Shown here: one piece after another, positions 41,983-48,368 of the stretch | How the letters are laid out: each line of letters opens with the position of its first letter | Position numbering within the stretch: position 1 is the stretch's first letter | Assembly (NCBI GenBank): GCA_902609065.1 | Contig: CACLQJ010000004.1 | Span: forward strand, 1-48,368 | DNA length: 48,368 bases | Direction: 5' to 3' | DNA from: an uncultured Pelagibacteraceae bacterium | Lineage (GTDB): Bacteria > Pseudomonadota > Alphaproteobacteria > Pelagibacterales > Pelagibacteraceae | Program-made: the position numbers and the translations under genes | The notes under the pieces: model-generated | Database searches by the model: none | Told to the model about the DNA's origin: nothing | The model's input: the letters and a program-made list of their open reading frames with translations, nothing else

Positions 41983-43066
41983 TTTTTAATATATTTTTAA
42001 TTTCTTTTAGAAATAATTTATTTTCAGCTATATTTCCAATTGTTAATCTTAAATGATTATCAATTCCATAAGTTTTCATTTCTCTAAGAATAATCCCTTT
42101 TTTTTCTAATTTTTTTTCAATTTTATTTGCTGATAATTTACAACTATTAAAATTTAGTAGTAAGAAGTTGGCACTAATTTTGTTTGAGTAAATATCAAAT
42201 TCCTCTAAAGTTCTTTTAATTCTTTTACTCCAAAATAAATTATGTTTAACTGACTTTTTAATAAATTTGTTATCTTTTAATGCTTCAATTGCACATAATT
42301 GCGCGACTTTATTAACATTAAAAGGTGGTTTAATTAAATTTAAAGAGTTAATAATTTCTTTATCTCCATAACCCCAGCCTATTCTTAAAGCTGCTAGTCC
42401 ATAAATTTTTGAAAATGTTCTTAGTATAAATACATTTTTGTAATTCTTAAATGTTTCCAACCCTGATGCATAATTCTTATCTTTCATATATTCATAATAT
42501 GCATCATCAATTACTAATAAAATATCTTTTCTTAATCTTTTTCTTAAATCAATAAGCTCATTTTTATAAAGGTAAGTGCCTGTTGGATTATTAGGATTTG
42601 CTAAAAAAACAATTTTAGTTTTTTTGTTTACGTTTTTAATTATATTATCTACAGAAATGGTATAGTTTTTCTCTTTAGAAAAAATTACTTTCGCACCTGA
42701 AATAGAAGCATATATTCTATACATCAAAAAACTAAATTGGGGCACTATAACTTGATCGTTATTAGTTAATAATAACTGACATAACATTTGAATAATCTCG
42801 TCTGATCCTGATCCACAGATTACTTTGTTAGCATTACAATTAAATTTTGTTGAAATTTGTTTTCTTAATAACTTAGATGTGTAATCTGGATATTTAGAAG
42901 TACTAAAATTATTTTTCAAAATTTCCCTCACTTTCGAACTCGCACCCAACGCTGATTCGTTTGCAGACAGTTTAATTATTTTTTTAGCATTCTTTAACTT
43001 GGGTATTTCATACTTTCCTGGCTTGTATGACTGAAATTTTAGTTTTTTAAATTTGGTTAATTTCAT
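41975..43066 (-). CDS. hisC: Histidinol-phosphate/aromatic aminotransferase
   Basis: A 363-residue class I/II PLP aminotransferase. FLANPNNPTGTY near residues 156-167 contacts PLP. The Asp-Tyr pair is in VIDDAYYEYM. The Schiff-base lysine is in LRTFSKIYGLAALRIGWGYG near 220-239. The N-terminus KLSANESALGASS matches the HisC group. Linkage to tyrA suggests it transaminates prephenate or 4-hydroxyphenylpyruvate as well as imidazole-acetol phosphate. The start faces the divergent metX leader. TATAAA (43092-43087) with TTGAAT (43113-43108), spacer 15, is a weak candidate promoter. Confidence 0.9.
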   Translation of the reverse strand: MKLTKFKKLKFQSYKPGKYEIPKLKNAKKIIKLSANESALGASSKVREILKNNFSTSKYPDYTSKLLRKQISTKFNCNANKVICGSGSDEIIQMLCQLLLTNNDQVIVPQFSFLMYRIYASISGAKVIFSKEKNYTISVDNIIKNVNKKTKIVFLANPNNPTGTYLYKNELIDLRKRLRKDILLVIDDAYYEYMKDKNYASGLETFKNYKNVFILRTFSKIYGLAALRIGWGYGDKEIINSLNLIKPPFNVNKVAQLCAIEALKDNKFIKKSVKHNLFWSKRIKRTLEEFDIYSNKISANFLLLNFNSCKLSANKIEKKLEKKGIILREMKTYGIDNHLRLTIGNIAENKLFLKEIKNILKNV

Positions 43067-43158
43067 AACTTTAAATTTTTCTGGTATTTATAGTTAAATT
43101 ATTATTTATTCAAATTAAATAAGTAAAAAAATCCTCTAAAATTTGACATATAAAAACC

Positions 43159-43164
43159 TATAAT
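43159..43164 (+). promoter_or_regulatory. -10 box of the metX promoter
   Basis: A perfect TATAAT, placing transcription start near 43170-43172, just before the 5' strand of the SAM-II riboswitch at 43177. No good -35 box lies 16-18 nt upstream. The nearby TTGACA (43143-43148) is only 10 nt away and is probably not used as such. Confidence 0.55.
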
Positions 43165-43176
43165 GTAAACACTAAA

Positions 43177-43226
43177 TGCGCTGATTTAACTGAATTGCGA
43201 GCGCTATAAAAAAACCGCTAAATAAG
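43177..43226 (+). ncRNA. SAM-II riboswitch upstream of metX
   Basis: The element matches the SAM-II family core: TGCGCTGATTTAAC, then GAATTGCGAGCGCT, then CCGCTAAATAAG. Helix P1 is TGCGCT... paired as G43178-C43204, C43179-G43203, G43180-C43202, C43181-G43201 and U43182-A43200. The conserved GATTTAA loop and the 3' GCTAAA strand of the pseudoknot are at the expected distances. SAM-II controls metA/metX genes in alphaproteobacteria, and metX follows here at 43258. An eight- or nine-base T-run (43227-43234) comes right after it and may belong to the expression platform. Confidence 0.88.
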
Positions 43227-43257
43227 TTTTTTTTCCTCACAATTCAAAAAAAAAGAT

Positions 43258-44391
43258 ATGAATAAAATTGATAATTTAAAAAAATATACTGTTAAAGATA
43301 GACTAAAGTTAGATTGTGGTAAGGAAATTTCAAATTTTCCAATAGCTTACGAGACTTATGGTGAGTTAAATGGTGAGAAAAATAATGGTATTTTAATATT
43401 TCATGCTTTAACAGGAGATCAGTTTCCATATGGGAAAAATCCTATAACAAATAAAGAGGGTTGGTGGAGTTATGCTCTTGGACCAAACAAAGCTATAGAT
43501 ACAAATAAATTTTTTGTAATTAGCACCAATGTTATTGGAGGGTGTATGGGATCATTTGGACCCTCTAGCATAGACCCCTCAACAAGTAAACCCTATGGAT
43601 CTAGTTTTCCTGTCATTACAATCAATGACATGGTGAATGCACAAAAATTTTTATTAGACTATTTTAAAATTAAAAAATTATTTGCAGTAATAGGTGGCTC
43701 AATGGGTGGCATGCAAGTTCTGCAATTCGTTTCGAATTTTCCAAATATAGCAGAGGTGGCTATACCAATTGCATGTACTGCAAGTCATTCAGCACAGAAC
43801 ATTGCATTAAATGAACTTGGCAGGCAGGCAATTATGGCAGATAAGGAGTGGGATGACGGCAAATATTTAGAAAATGGAAAATCTCCATCTAAAGGTTTGG
43901 CTGTGGCGAGAATGGCAGCTCACATAACTTACTTGTCAAAAAAAGGTTTGCAGGAAAAATTTGGTAGAAAGCTACAAGAAAGAGATGCTCTAAAGTTTGG
44001 TTTCGACGCTGACTTCCAAATAGAAAGCTATTTAAGATATCAGGGTTCAGTTTTTGTTGATAGGTTTGATGCAAATAGCTATCTATATATAACAAGAGCA
44101 ATGGATTACTTCGACTTAACAAAGCAATTTAACGGAAATCTTTCAGATGCTTTTAAGGGAAGTAAGACAAAATTTTTCATAATTTCTTTTACATCTGATT
44201 GGCTTTACCCTACAACAGAAAATAGAGAAATTGTTATAGCTTTAAATGCAATTGGTGCTGATGTTGGGTTTATTGAAATAACTTCTGATAAAGGTCACGA
44301 CTCATTTTTACTAGATGTGCCCGATTTTTTAAATGCTGTTAAAAATTTTTTAAATAATTCTTATAAAAATATTCATGAAACAAGAATTTAA
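43258..44391 (+). CDS. metX: Homoserine O-acyltransferase (acetyltransferase type) MetX
   Basis: A 377-residue alpha/beta hydrolase that activates homoserine for methionine synthesis. The nucleophile is Ser148 in VIGGSMGGMQVLQF. The oxyanion/acetyl region is FHALTGDQFPYG, and the C-terminal His is in SDKGHDSFLLD. GGCMGSFGPSSIDPST is a MetX landmark. Acetyl versus succinyl donor cannot be settled by eye. Expression should drop when S-adenosylmethionine is high, through the SAM-II element. metW overlaps the end by 17 nt, the standard alphaproteobacterial pair. Confidence 0.94.
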   Translation: MNKIDNLKKYTVKDRLKLDCGKEISNFPIAYETYGELNGEKNNGILIFHALTGDQFPYGKNPITNKEGWWSYALGPNKAIDTNKFFVISTNVIGGCMGSFGPSSIDPSTSKPYGSSFPVITINDMVNAQKFLLDYFKIKKLFAVIGGSMGGMQVLQFVSNFPNIAEVAIPIACTASHSAQNIALNELGRQAIMADKEWDDGKYLENGKSPSKGLAVARMAAHITYLSKKGLQEKFGRKLQERDALKFGFDADFQIESYLRYQGSVFVDRFDANSYLYITRAMDYFDLTKQFNGNLSDAFKGSKTKFFIISFTSDWLYPTTENREIVIALNAIGADVGFIEITSDKGHDSFLLDVPDFLNAVKNFLNNSYKNIHETRI

Positions 44392-44971
44392 AATAATTTC
44401 TTCATTAATTGAGGAAAATTCAAAAATATTAGATGTCGGGTGTGGAAATGGAGAGCTTATGAAATATATTTTAGAAAATATTTCAAATAATATAAGAGGT
44501 TTGGAGATATCAAAAAAAAATGTTCAGGATTGCATCGAAAAAGGTTTAACAGTTATTGAAGGAAATGCTGAATTAGATTTGGGCCAATTTCCAGATAAGT
44601 CATTTAATTATGTAATCTTAAGTCAAACACTTCAAGCATTTTTAAATCCTGAAAAGGTTTTATATGAATTGTTAAGAGTTGGAAGAAAAGCAATTGTGAC
44701 TATACCAAATTTTGGACACTGGAAGATAAGAATAGATTTATTGTTTAAAGGAACAATGCCCGTGACTGAAAATTTACCCAATGAATGGTATAATACACCT
44801 AATTTACACATGTGTACAATAAAAGACTTCGTAACATTCTGTAGCCAAAGAGAGTTAAAATTAACAAAATCTATTTCTTTAAGCGGAAAAAAAGTTTCTT
44901 ATATTAAAAAAAATAATTTGAGTTATAAAAATCTTACTTCAGAATTAGGTATATTTGAAATAGAGAAATAA
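44375..44971 (+). CDS. metW: Methionine biosynthesis protein MetW
   Basis: A 198-residue class I methyltransferase-fold protein. SAM-binding motif ILDVGCGNGELM is near residues 18-29. NYVILSQTLQAFLNPEKVLYELLRVGRKAIVTIPNFGHW (read here as consecutive family landmarks, residues 76-112) is typical of MetW. MetW is required with MetX for efficient homoserine acylation in several proteobacteria. It starts inside metX, so the two are translationally coupled and share the riboswitch. gloB begins one nt after its stop. Confidence 0.93.
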   Translation: MKQEFKIISSLIEENSKILDVGCGNGELMKYILENISNNIRGLEISKKNVQDCIEKGLTVIEGNAELDLGQFPDKSFNYVILSQTLQAFLNPEKVLYELLRVGRKAIVTIPNFGHWKIRIDLLFKGTMPVTENLPNEWYNTPNLHMCTIKDFVTFCSQRELKLTKSISLSGKKVSYIKKNNLSYKNLTSELGIFEIEK

Positions 44972-44972
44972 T

Positions 44973-45692
44973 ATGAGAATAATAACGGTCAAGTGTCTAG
45001 AAGATAATTTTTCTTATATTTTAATAAATGAGAAAAACAATAATGCTTGTGTGATTGATCCAGGTGAGTCAAAACCCATAATTGATACAATTATAAAAGA
45101 AAAAATTAATTTAAAATATATATTAAATACCCATCATCATGGTGACCACGTAGGAGGGAATTTGGATTTAAAAAAAAAATTTAATTGTAGTATTTTAGGC
45201 TTCGACAGAGATAAAGATAATATCCCAGGAATTGATATATTTATTAATGATAAAGAATTATATCAAAATGATGATATTGAATTTATAACATATCACACTC
45301 CTGGTCACACAAAAGGTCATGTAATATTTCATTTTCATAATCAAAATTTGTTATTTACCGGAGATACACTTTTTTCTTTAGGCTGCGGAAGAATTTTTGA
45401 AGGATCATATGATCAAATGTTTAACTCTTTAAAATTAATTAAAAATTTTTCGGAAGATACATTGATTTATTTCGGTCATGAATATACTTTACAGAATTCA
45501 AAATTTTGTAGTCATTATGATCCTAATAATAATAAATTAAAAAATAAGATTTTAGAAATCACAGAGAAATTAAAAAATAATGTATCAACTACCCCAACTT
45601 ATCTAAAAGAAGAACTTGACTGTAATATTTTTTTAAAATGTAAAGATTTGAATTCCTTTTCAAAATTGAGACAATTAAAGGATAATTTCTAA
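44973..45692 (+). CDS. gloB: Hydroxyacylglutathione hydrolase (glyoxalase II)
   Basis: A 239-residue metallo-beta-lactamase-fold hydrolase that completes methylglyoxal detoxification by hydrolysing S-lactoylglutathione. The metal motif is NTHHHGDHVGGN near residues 53-64, followed by YHTPGHTKGHVIFH, FTGDTLFSLGCGRIFEG and FGHEYTLQNSKF, all glyoxalase II landmarks. The C-terminal substrate-binding helices are present but short. It is last in the metX-metW-gloB run. A separate promoter for rplU follows. Confidence 0.92.
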   Translation: MRIITVKCLEDNFSYILINEKNNNACVIDPGESKPIIDTIIKEKINLKYILNTHHHGDHVGGNLDLKKKFNCSILGFDRDKDNIPGIDIFINDKELYQNDDIEFITYHTPGHTKGHVIFHFHNQNLLFTGDTLFSLGCGRIFEGSYDQMFNSLKLIKNFSEDTLIYFGHEYTLQNSKFCSHYDPNNNKLKNKILEITEKLKNNVSTTPTYLKEELDCNIFLKCKDLNSFSKLRQLKDNF

Positions 45693-45702
45693 GTTATTCA
45701 AC

Positions 45703-45730
45703 TTGACTAAGGGGAGCCTCTGACTATATT
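45703..45730 (+). promoter_or_regulatory. Housekeeping promoter for rplU-rpmA-obgE-proB
   Basis: TTGACT (45703-45708), a 16-nt spacer, TATATT (45725-45730). The predicted start near 45737 leaves a leader of about 17 nt before the rplU ATG with no visible ribosome binding site. Confidence 0.62.
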
Positions 45731-45753
45731 GCTGTTAATAAATTTTAAATTAA

Positions 45754-46155
45754 ATGTCTTTTGCAATAATAAAAACGGGTGGAAAACAATATAAGGTGAG
45801 TGCTGGGGAAATACTTAAAGTAGAACTCATGAAGGAATCTAAACCAGATTCAAAAATCGAGTTCAAAGAAGTTTTAGCTTATAGTGATGAAAGGTCTTTT
45901 GAAATTGGTAGTCCGACTATAGATGGGGCAAAAGTTGAAGCGGACTTAATAAAAAATTCAAAAGAGAGAACTGTTTTAATCTTTAAAAAAAGAAGACGAA
46001 AGAATTCTAGAAGGAAAAATGGACATAGACAGCAGTATTCAATGGTAAGAATTAATAAAATATTTTCTAAAGACGGTGCTGTAATAGCAGAAGCCGGAAA
46101 GTATACAAAAAAAGAAAGAAAGTTAGAAAATATTAAAACTGAGGAAAAAAAGTAA
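45754..46155 (+). CDS. rplU: 50S ribosomal protein L21
   Basis: A 133-residue ribosomal protein. The N-terminal FAIIKTGGKQYKVSAGEILKV and the C-terminal basic KRRRKNSRRKNGHRQ...SMVRI are diagnostic. L21 binds 23S rRNA and contacts L20. It is about 30 residues longer than the usual 103, because of a C-terminal charged tail ending KTEEKK. rpmA follows after 9 nt. Confidence 0.96.
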   Translation: MSFAIIKTGGKQYKVSAGEILKVELMKESKPDSKIEFKEVLAYSDERSFEIGSPTIDGAKVEADLIKNSKERTVLIFKKRRRKNSRRKNGHRQQYSMVRINKIFSKDGAVIAEAGKYTKKERKLENIKTEEKK

Positions 46156-46164
46156 TATTTTATT

Positions 46165-46419
46165 ATGGCAACAAAAAAAGCAGGTGGTTCGTCGAGGAAC
46201 GGGAGAGATAGTGCTGGTAGAAGATTAGGTGTAAAAAAATATGGTGGTGAAATAGTTATACCAGGAAATATAATTATTAGGCAAAGAGGTACAAAAATTT
46301 TTCCGGGCGACAATGTAAAAATGGGTAAAGATCATTCTATTTTTTCAATTATTAAGGGTAAAGTTATTTTCAAAAAAAGCAAATCTGACAGAACTGTAGT
46401 TTCAGTAAAACCCAACTAA
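46165..46419 (+). CDS. rpmA: 50S ribosomal protein L27
   Basis: An 84-residue ribosomal protein whose N-terminal tail reaches the peptidyl-transferase centre. It reads [20 protein letters not shown], the typical uncleaved N-terminus (no Firmicute-type leader peptide). [18 protein letters not shown] is the other hallmark. It sits in the universally conserved rplU-rpmA-obgE order. Confidence 0.97.
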   Translation: MATKKAGGSSRNGRDSAGRRLGVKKYGGEIVIPGNIIIRQRGTKIFPGDNVKMGKDHSIFSIIKGKVIFKKSKSDRTVVSVKPN

Positions 46420-46443
46420 TTAATCCAACTAATACATTGTAGT

Positions 46444-47427
46444 ATGAAATTTTTAGATCAAGTTAAAATATATATAAAAGCAGGTAATGGAGGATCTGGT
46501 TCACCTAGTTTTAGGCGGGAAAAGTTTATTGAGTTTGGCGGTCCGGACGGCGGTGATGGAGGGAAAGGTGGATCTGTTATTTTAACTACTGAAAGAAACT
46601 TAAATACCTTAATTGATTATCGTTATCAGCAGCACTTTAAGGCAAAGAGAGGCGAAGATGGAAAAGGTAAAAATCAAACAGGAAGAGGTGGTGAAAATTT
46701 ATATTTAAAGGTTCCAGTAGGTACTCAGGTTTATGAAGAGGATAACAAAACTTTAATATATGATTTTAAAAAAGAAAACGAAGAGTATGTAGCAGCAATA
46801 GGTGGTAAAGGAGGATTTGGTAATACAAAATTTAAATCTTCTACAAATAGAGCTCCAAAAAAATTTACAAAAGGAAAGATAGGTGAGGAATTTTGGATAT
46901 GGCTACAACTTAAAACAATCGCAGATATTGGAATTATAGGTCTCCCTAATGCTGGTAAATCTAGTTTGTTAGCATCTGTAACTAGTGCAAAACCTAAAAT
47001 TGCAAATTATAAATTTACTACGCTGAACCCAAATTTAGGAGTTGCCATATATGACGATAAGGAAATTACTTTGGCGGATATACCTGGTTTAATCGAAAAT
47101 GCACATTCTGGGGTTGGATTGGGAATTAAATTTTTAAAACATATTGAAAGATGCAAAACCTTATTACATTTAATAGATGTTAATGAAAATGATTTGATAA
47201 AATCGTACAATCAAGTAAGGGATGAGTTAGGTAAATATAGTAAAAAACTGCTAAATAAAGAAGAAATTGTAATTTTTAATAAAATTGATTTAATAGACTC
47301 TTCAAGACTAAATGATAAAAAAAAAGAATTTAAGCGCAAAACAGGAATAGATATATGGATATTATCTACATTCGAAAAAAAACTTGTATCAAACGTAAAA
47401 GCTAAATTAATTAAATATGTATCTTAA
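46444..47427 (+). CDS. obgE: GTPase ObgE/CgtA
   Basis: A 327-residue ribosome-assembly GTPase. The glycine-rich Obg domain (about 1-158) begins FLDQVKIYIKAGNGGSGSPS with FGGPDGGDGGKGG. The G domain (about 159-327) has G1 GLPNAGKSSLL, switch I with FTTLNPNLG, G3 DIPGLIENA and G4 NKIDL. The usual acidic C-terminal extension is missing, so the protein is near the minimal size. proB begins inside its last codons (11-nt overlap). Confidence 0.96.
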   Translation: MKFLDQVKIYIKAGNGGSGSPSFRREKFIEFGGPDGGDGGKGGSVILTTERNLNTLIDYRYQQHFKAKRGEDGKGKNQTGRGGENLYLKVPVGTQVYEEDNKTLIYDFKKENEEYVAAIGGKGGFGNTKFKSSTNRAPKKFTKGKIGEEFWIWLQLKTIADIGIIGLPNAGKSSLLASVTSAKPKIANYKFTTLNPNLGVAIYDDKEITLADIPGLIENAHSGVGLGIKFLKHIERCKTLLHLIDVNENDLIKSYNQVRDELGKYSKKLLNKEEIVIFNKIDLIDSSRLNDKKKEFKRKTGIDIWILSTFEKKLVSNVKAKLIKYVS

Positions 47428-48368
47428 AAATTACAAAACTATAGTAATTAAAGTTGGTTCATCTCTTCTAATTGACATCAAAAAAAAAGTGAGAAGAAAA
47501 TGGTTAGAAAAATTTGCTTTAGATATTAAAACTTTAAAAAATAAAAAAAAAAATATAATAATTGTAAGTTCTGGAGCTATCGCTTTAGGATGTGAAAAAC
47601 TGAAAATAAATAAAAAAAGTATAAAACTTGATAAAAGTCAGGCTGTTGCTTCAATTGGTCAAATTGAATTAATGAATTTATATAAGAATATTTTTAACAA
47701 ACATAAGATAAATTTATCACAAATTTTAATTACGTTAGAAGATACAGAGCAAAGACGTAGAGCTATAAATGCAAAAAGAACTTTCGAGAATCTCTTTGAT
47801 CTTAGTTATGTTCCGATAGTAAATGAAAACGACAGTATTGCTACCTCTGAAATAAAATATGGGGATAACGATAGATTAGCATCTAGAGTAGCTCAAATAT
47901 TAGGAGCTGATTGTTTAATTTTACTTTCAGATGTAGATGGTTTGTATTCTTCAAACCCTAAAATTAATAAAGATGCAAAATTAATTAAAATGATTAACAA
48001 TATTGACACAAATATTGAAAAAATTGCAACCAAAAGTATTGGAGATCATGGCACCGGAGGCATGATAACTAAAATTGAGGCTGCTAAAATTTGCCAAAAC
48101 TGTGGGTGTAACATGGTAATAGCAAATGGTTTAATGTTTAGACCTATTTCAAATATTGACAAAACAAATAAAGGTACATGGTTTTTACCAAAGGTTTCAA
48201 AATTACATGCAAGAAAAAAGTGGATTATTAGCTCAATTTCACCAAAAGGAGATTTGATAATTGATGATGGCGCAGTTCAAGCCCTAAAAAAAGGTAAAAG
48301 CCTTTTAGCTGCAGGGATAAAAAAAGTCAATGGTCAATTTGTTAAGGGAGATCATATAAGAATATTGG
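47417..48368 (+). CDS. proB: Glutamate 5-kinase (3' end cut by window)
   Basis: First step of proline synthesis. An ATG at 47417, inside the obgE end, opens a frame that runs to the window edge (317 codons, no stop). The start reads MYLKNYKTIVIKVGSSLLID. Amino-acid-kinase motifs follow: VSSGAIALGCEK, NENDSIATSEIKYGDNDRLA (glutamate site) and GTGGMITKIEAA (phosphate/ATP site). From about residue 270 a PUA domain begins (SPKGDLIIDDGAV, then GHIRI-like GDHIRIL), as in full-length enzymes of about 365 residues. proA would be expected just beyond the edge. Confidence 0.95.
   Translation, partial: MYLKNYKTIVIKVGSSLLIDIKKKVRRKWLEKFALDIKTLKNKKKNIIIVSSGAIALGCEKLKINKKSIKLDKSQAVASIGQIELMNLYKNIFNKHKINLSQILITLEDTEQRRRAINAKRTFENLFDLSYVPIVNENDSIATSEIKYGDNDRLASRVAQILGADCLILLSDVDGLYSSNPKINKDAKLIKMINNIDTNIEKIATKSIGDHGTGGMITKIEAAKICQNCGCNMVIANGLMFRPISNIDKTNKGTWFLPKVSKLHARKKWIISSISPKGDLIIDDGAVQALKKGKSLLAAGIKKVNGQFVKGDHIRIL

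Noticed and set aside
43143..43148. TTGACA as the -35 box of metX
   Set aside because: It lies only 10 nt from TATAAT at 43159, too close for a sigma-70 promoter.
45709..45722. GGGGAGCCTC as a terminator hairpin after gloB
   Set aside because: Self-pairing would leave a two-base loop with mismatches. It lies in the spacer between the -35 and -10 boxes of the rplU promoter.
1..48368. CRISPR arrays, insertion sequences, integrases, phage genes, tRNA or rRNA genes
   Set aside because: No regularly spaced repeats, transposase motifs or RNA cloverleaf sequences were seen. The genes form an ordinary core-genome set and gaps are mostly too short for tRNAs.

Overview
The window looks like a piece of a streamlined marine alphaproteobacterial chromosome, most likely from the SAR11 clade (Candidatus Pelagibacter or a close relative). 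The evidence is a very AT-rich composition, intergenic gaps of 0-50 nt, many overlapping genes, and alphaproteobacterial markers: class I lysyl-tRNA synthetase, the F1-ATPase zeta inhibitor (DUF1476), ChvG/ChvI, RegA/ActR, a SAM-II riboswitch ahead of metX, metX-metW, and tsaE-amgK-murU. I see no mobile elements, CRISPR, rRNA or tRNA. No stretch over 300 nt lacks a gene. The longest gaps are 43067-43257 (SAM-II riboswitch), 6616-6784 (leader of a purine permease) and 29673-29815 (leader of a polyamine operon).

Layout. 57-5740: cyclopropane fatty acid synthase, a DapA-like aldolase, a family 9 glycosyltransferase, a membrane J-protein and a prolyl oligopeptidase. 5743-6615: a small heat-shock gene with an RpoH-type promoter and a ROSE-like RNA thermometer, then a small lipoprotein. 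6785-8631: purine permease and convergent purine phosphoribosyltransferase. 8674-11347: GT17 glycosyltransferase, DUF1330 protein, DNA glycosylase, DMT exporter. 11382-16624: msrA, a rhodanese-type sulfurtransferase and an RND pump with its adaptor. 16621-18387 (minus): lytic transglycosylase-like lipoprotein, nuclease, zeta subunit, VanZ-like protein. 18420-21184: gpmA and the murU-amgK-tsaE cell-wall recycling/tRNA set. 21168-24726: ahcY and the ChvG/ChvI two-component pair. 24779-29672: polA, an ABC ATPase, bioY and regA. 29816-33983: a four-gene polyamine operon (PLP decarboxylase, deoxyhypusine-synthase-like enzyme, AguB, AguA) behind a structured leader. 33985-37455 (minus): queuosine-precursor transporter, rpmB, pyrD, lysS. 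37544-41104: trkH, ampG, and an NlpC/P60 hydrolase with no signal peptide. 41101-43066 (minus): tyrA and hisC. 43258-48368: metX-metW-gloB, then rplU-rpmA-obgE-proB, with proB cut by the window end.

The most interesting signals are post-transcriptional. Strong Shine-Dalgarno sequences are rare here. The three obvious ones (hsp20, purine permease, polyamine operon) each lie in or beside complementary sequence that could mask them, and metX carries a riboswitch. This suggests that much of the regulation in this compact genome works through short RNA leaders. Other points are an RND adaptor apparently without its alpha-hairpin, a possible complete arginine-or-ornithine-to-homospermidine operon, a muropeptide import/cleavage pair, and convergent genes that share a palindromic TTAA as both stop codons.
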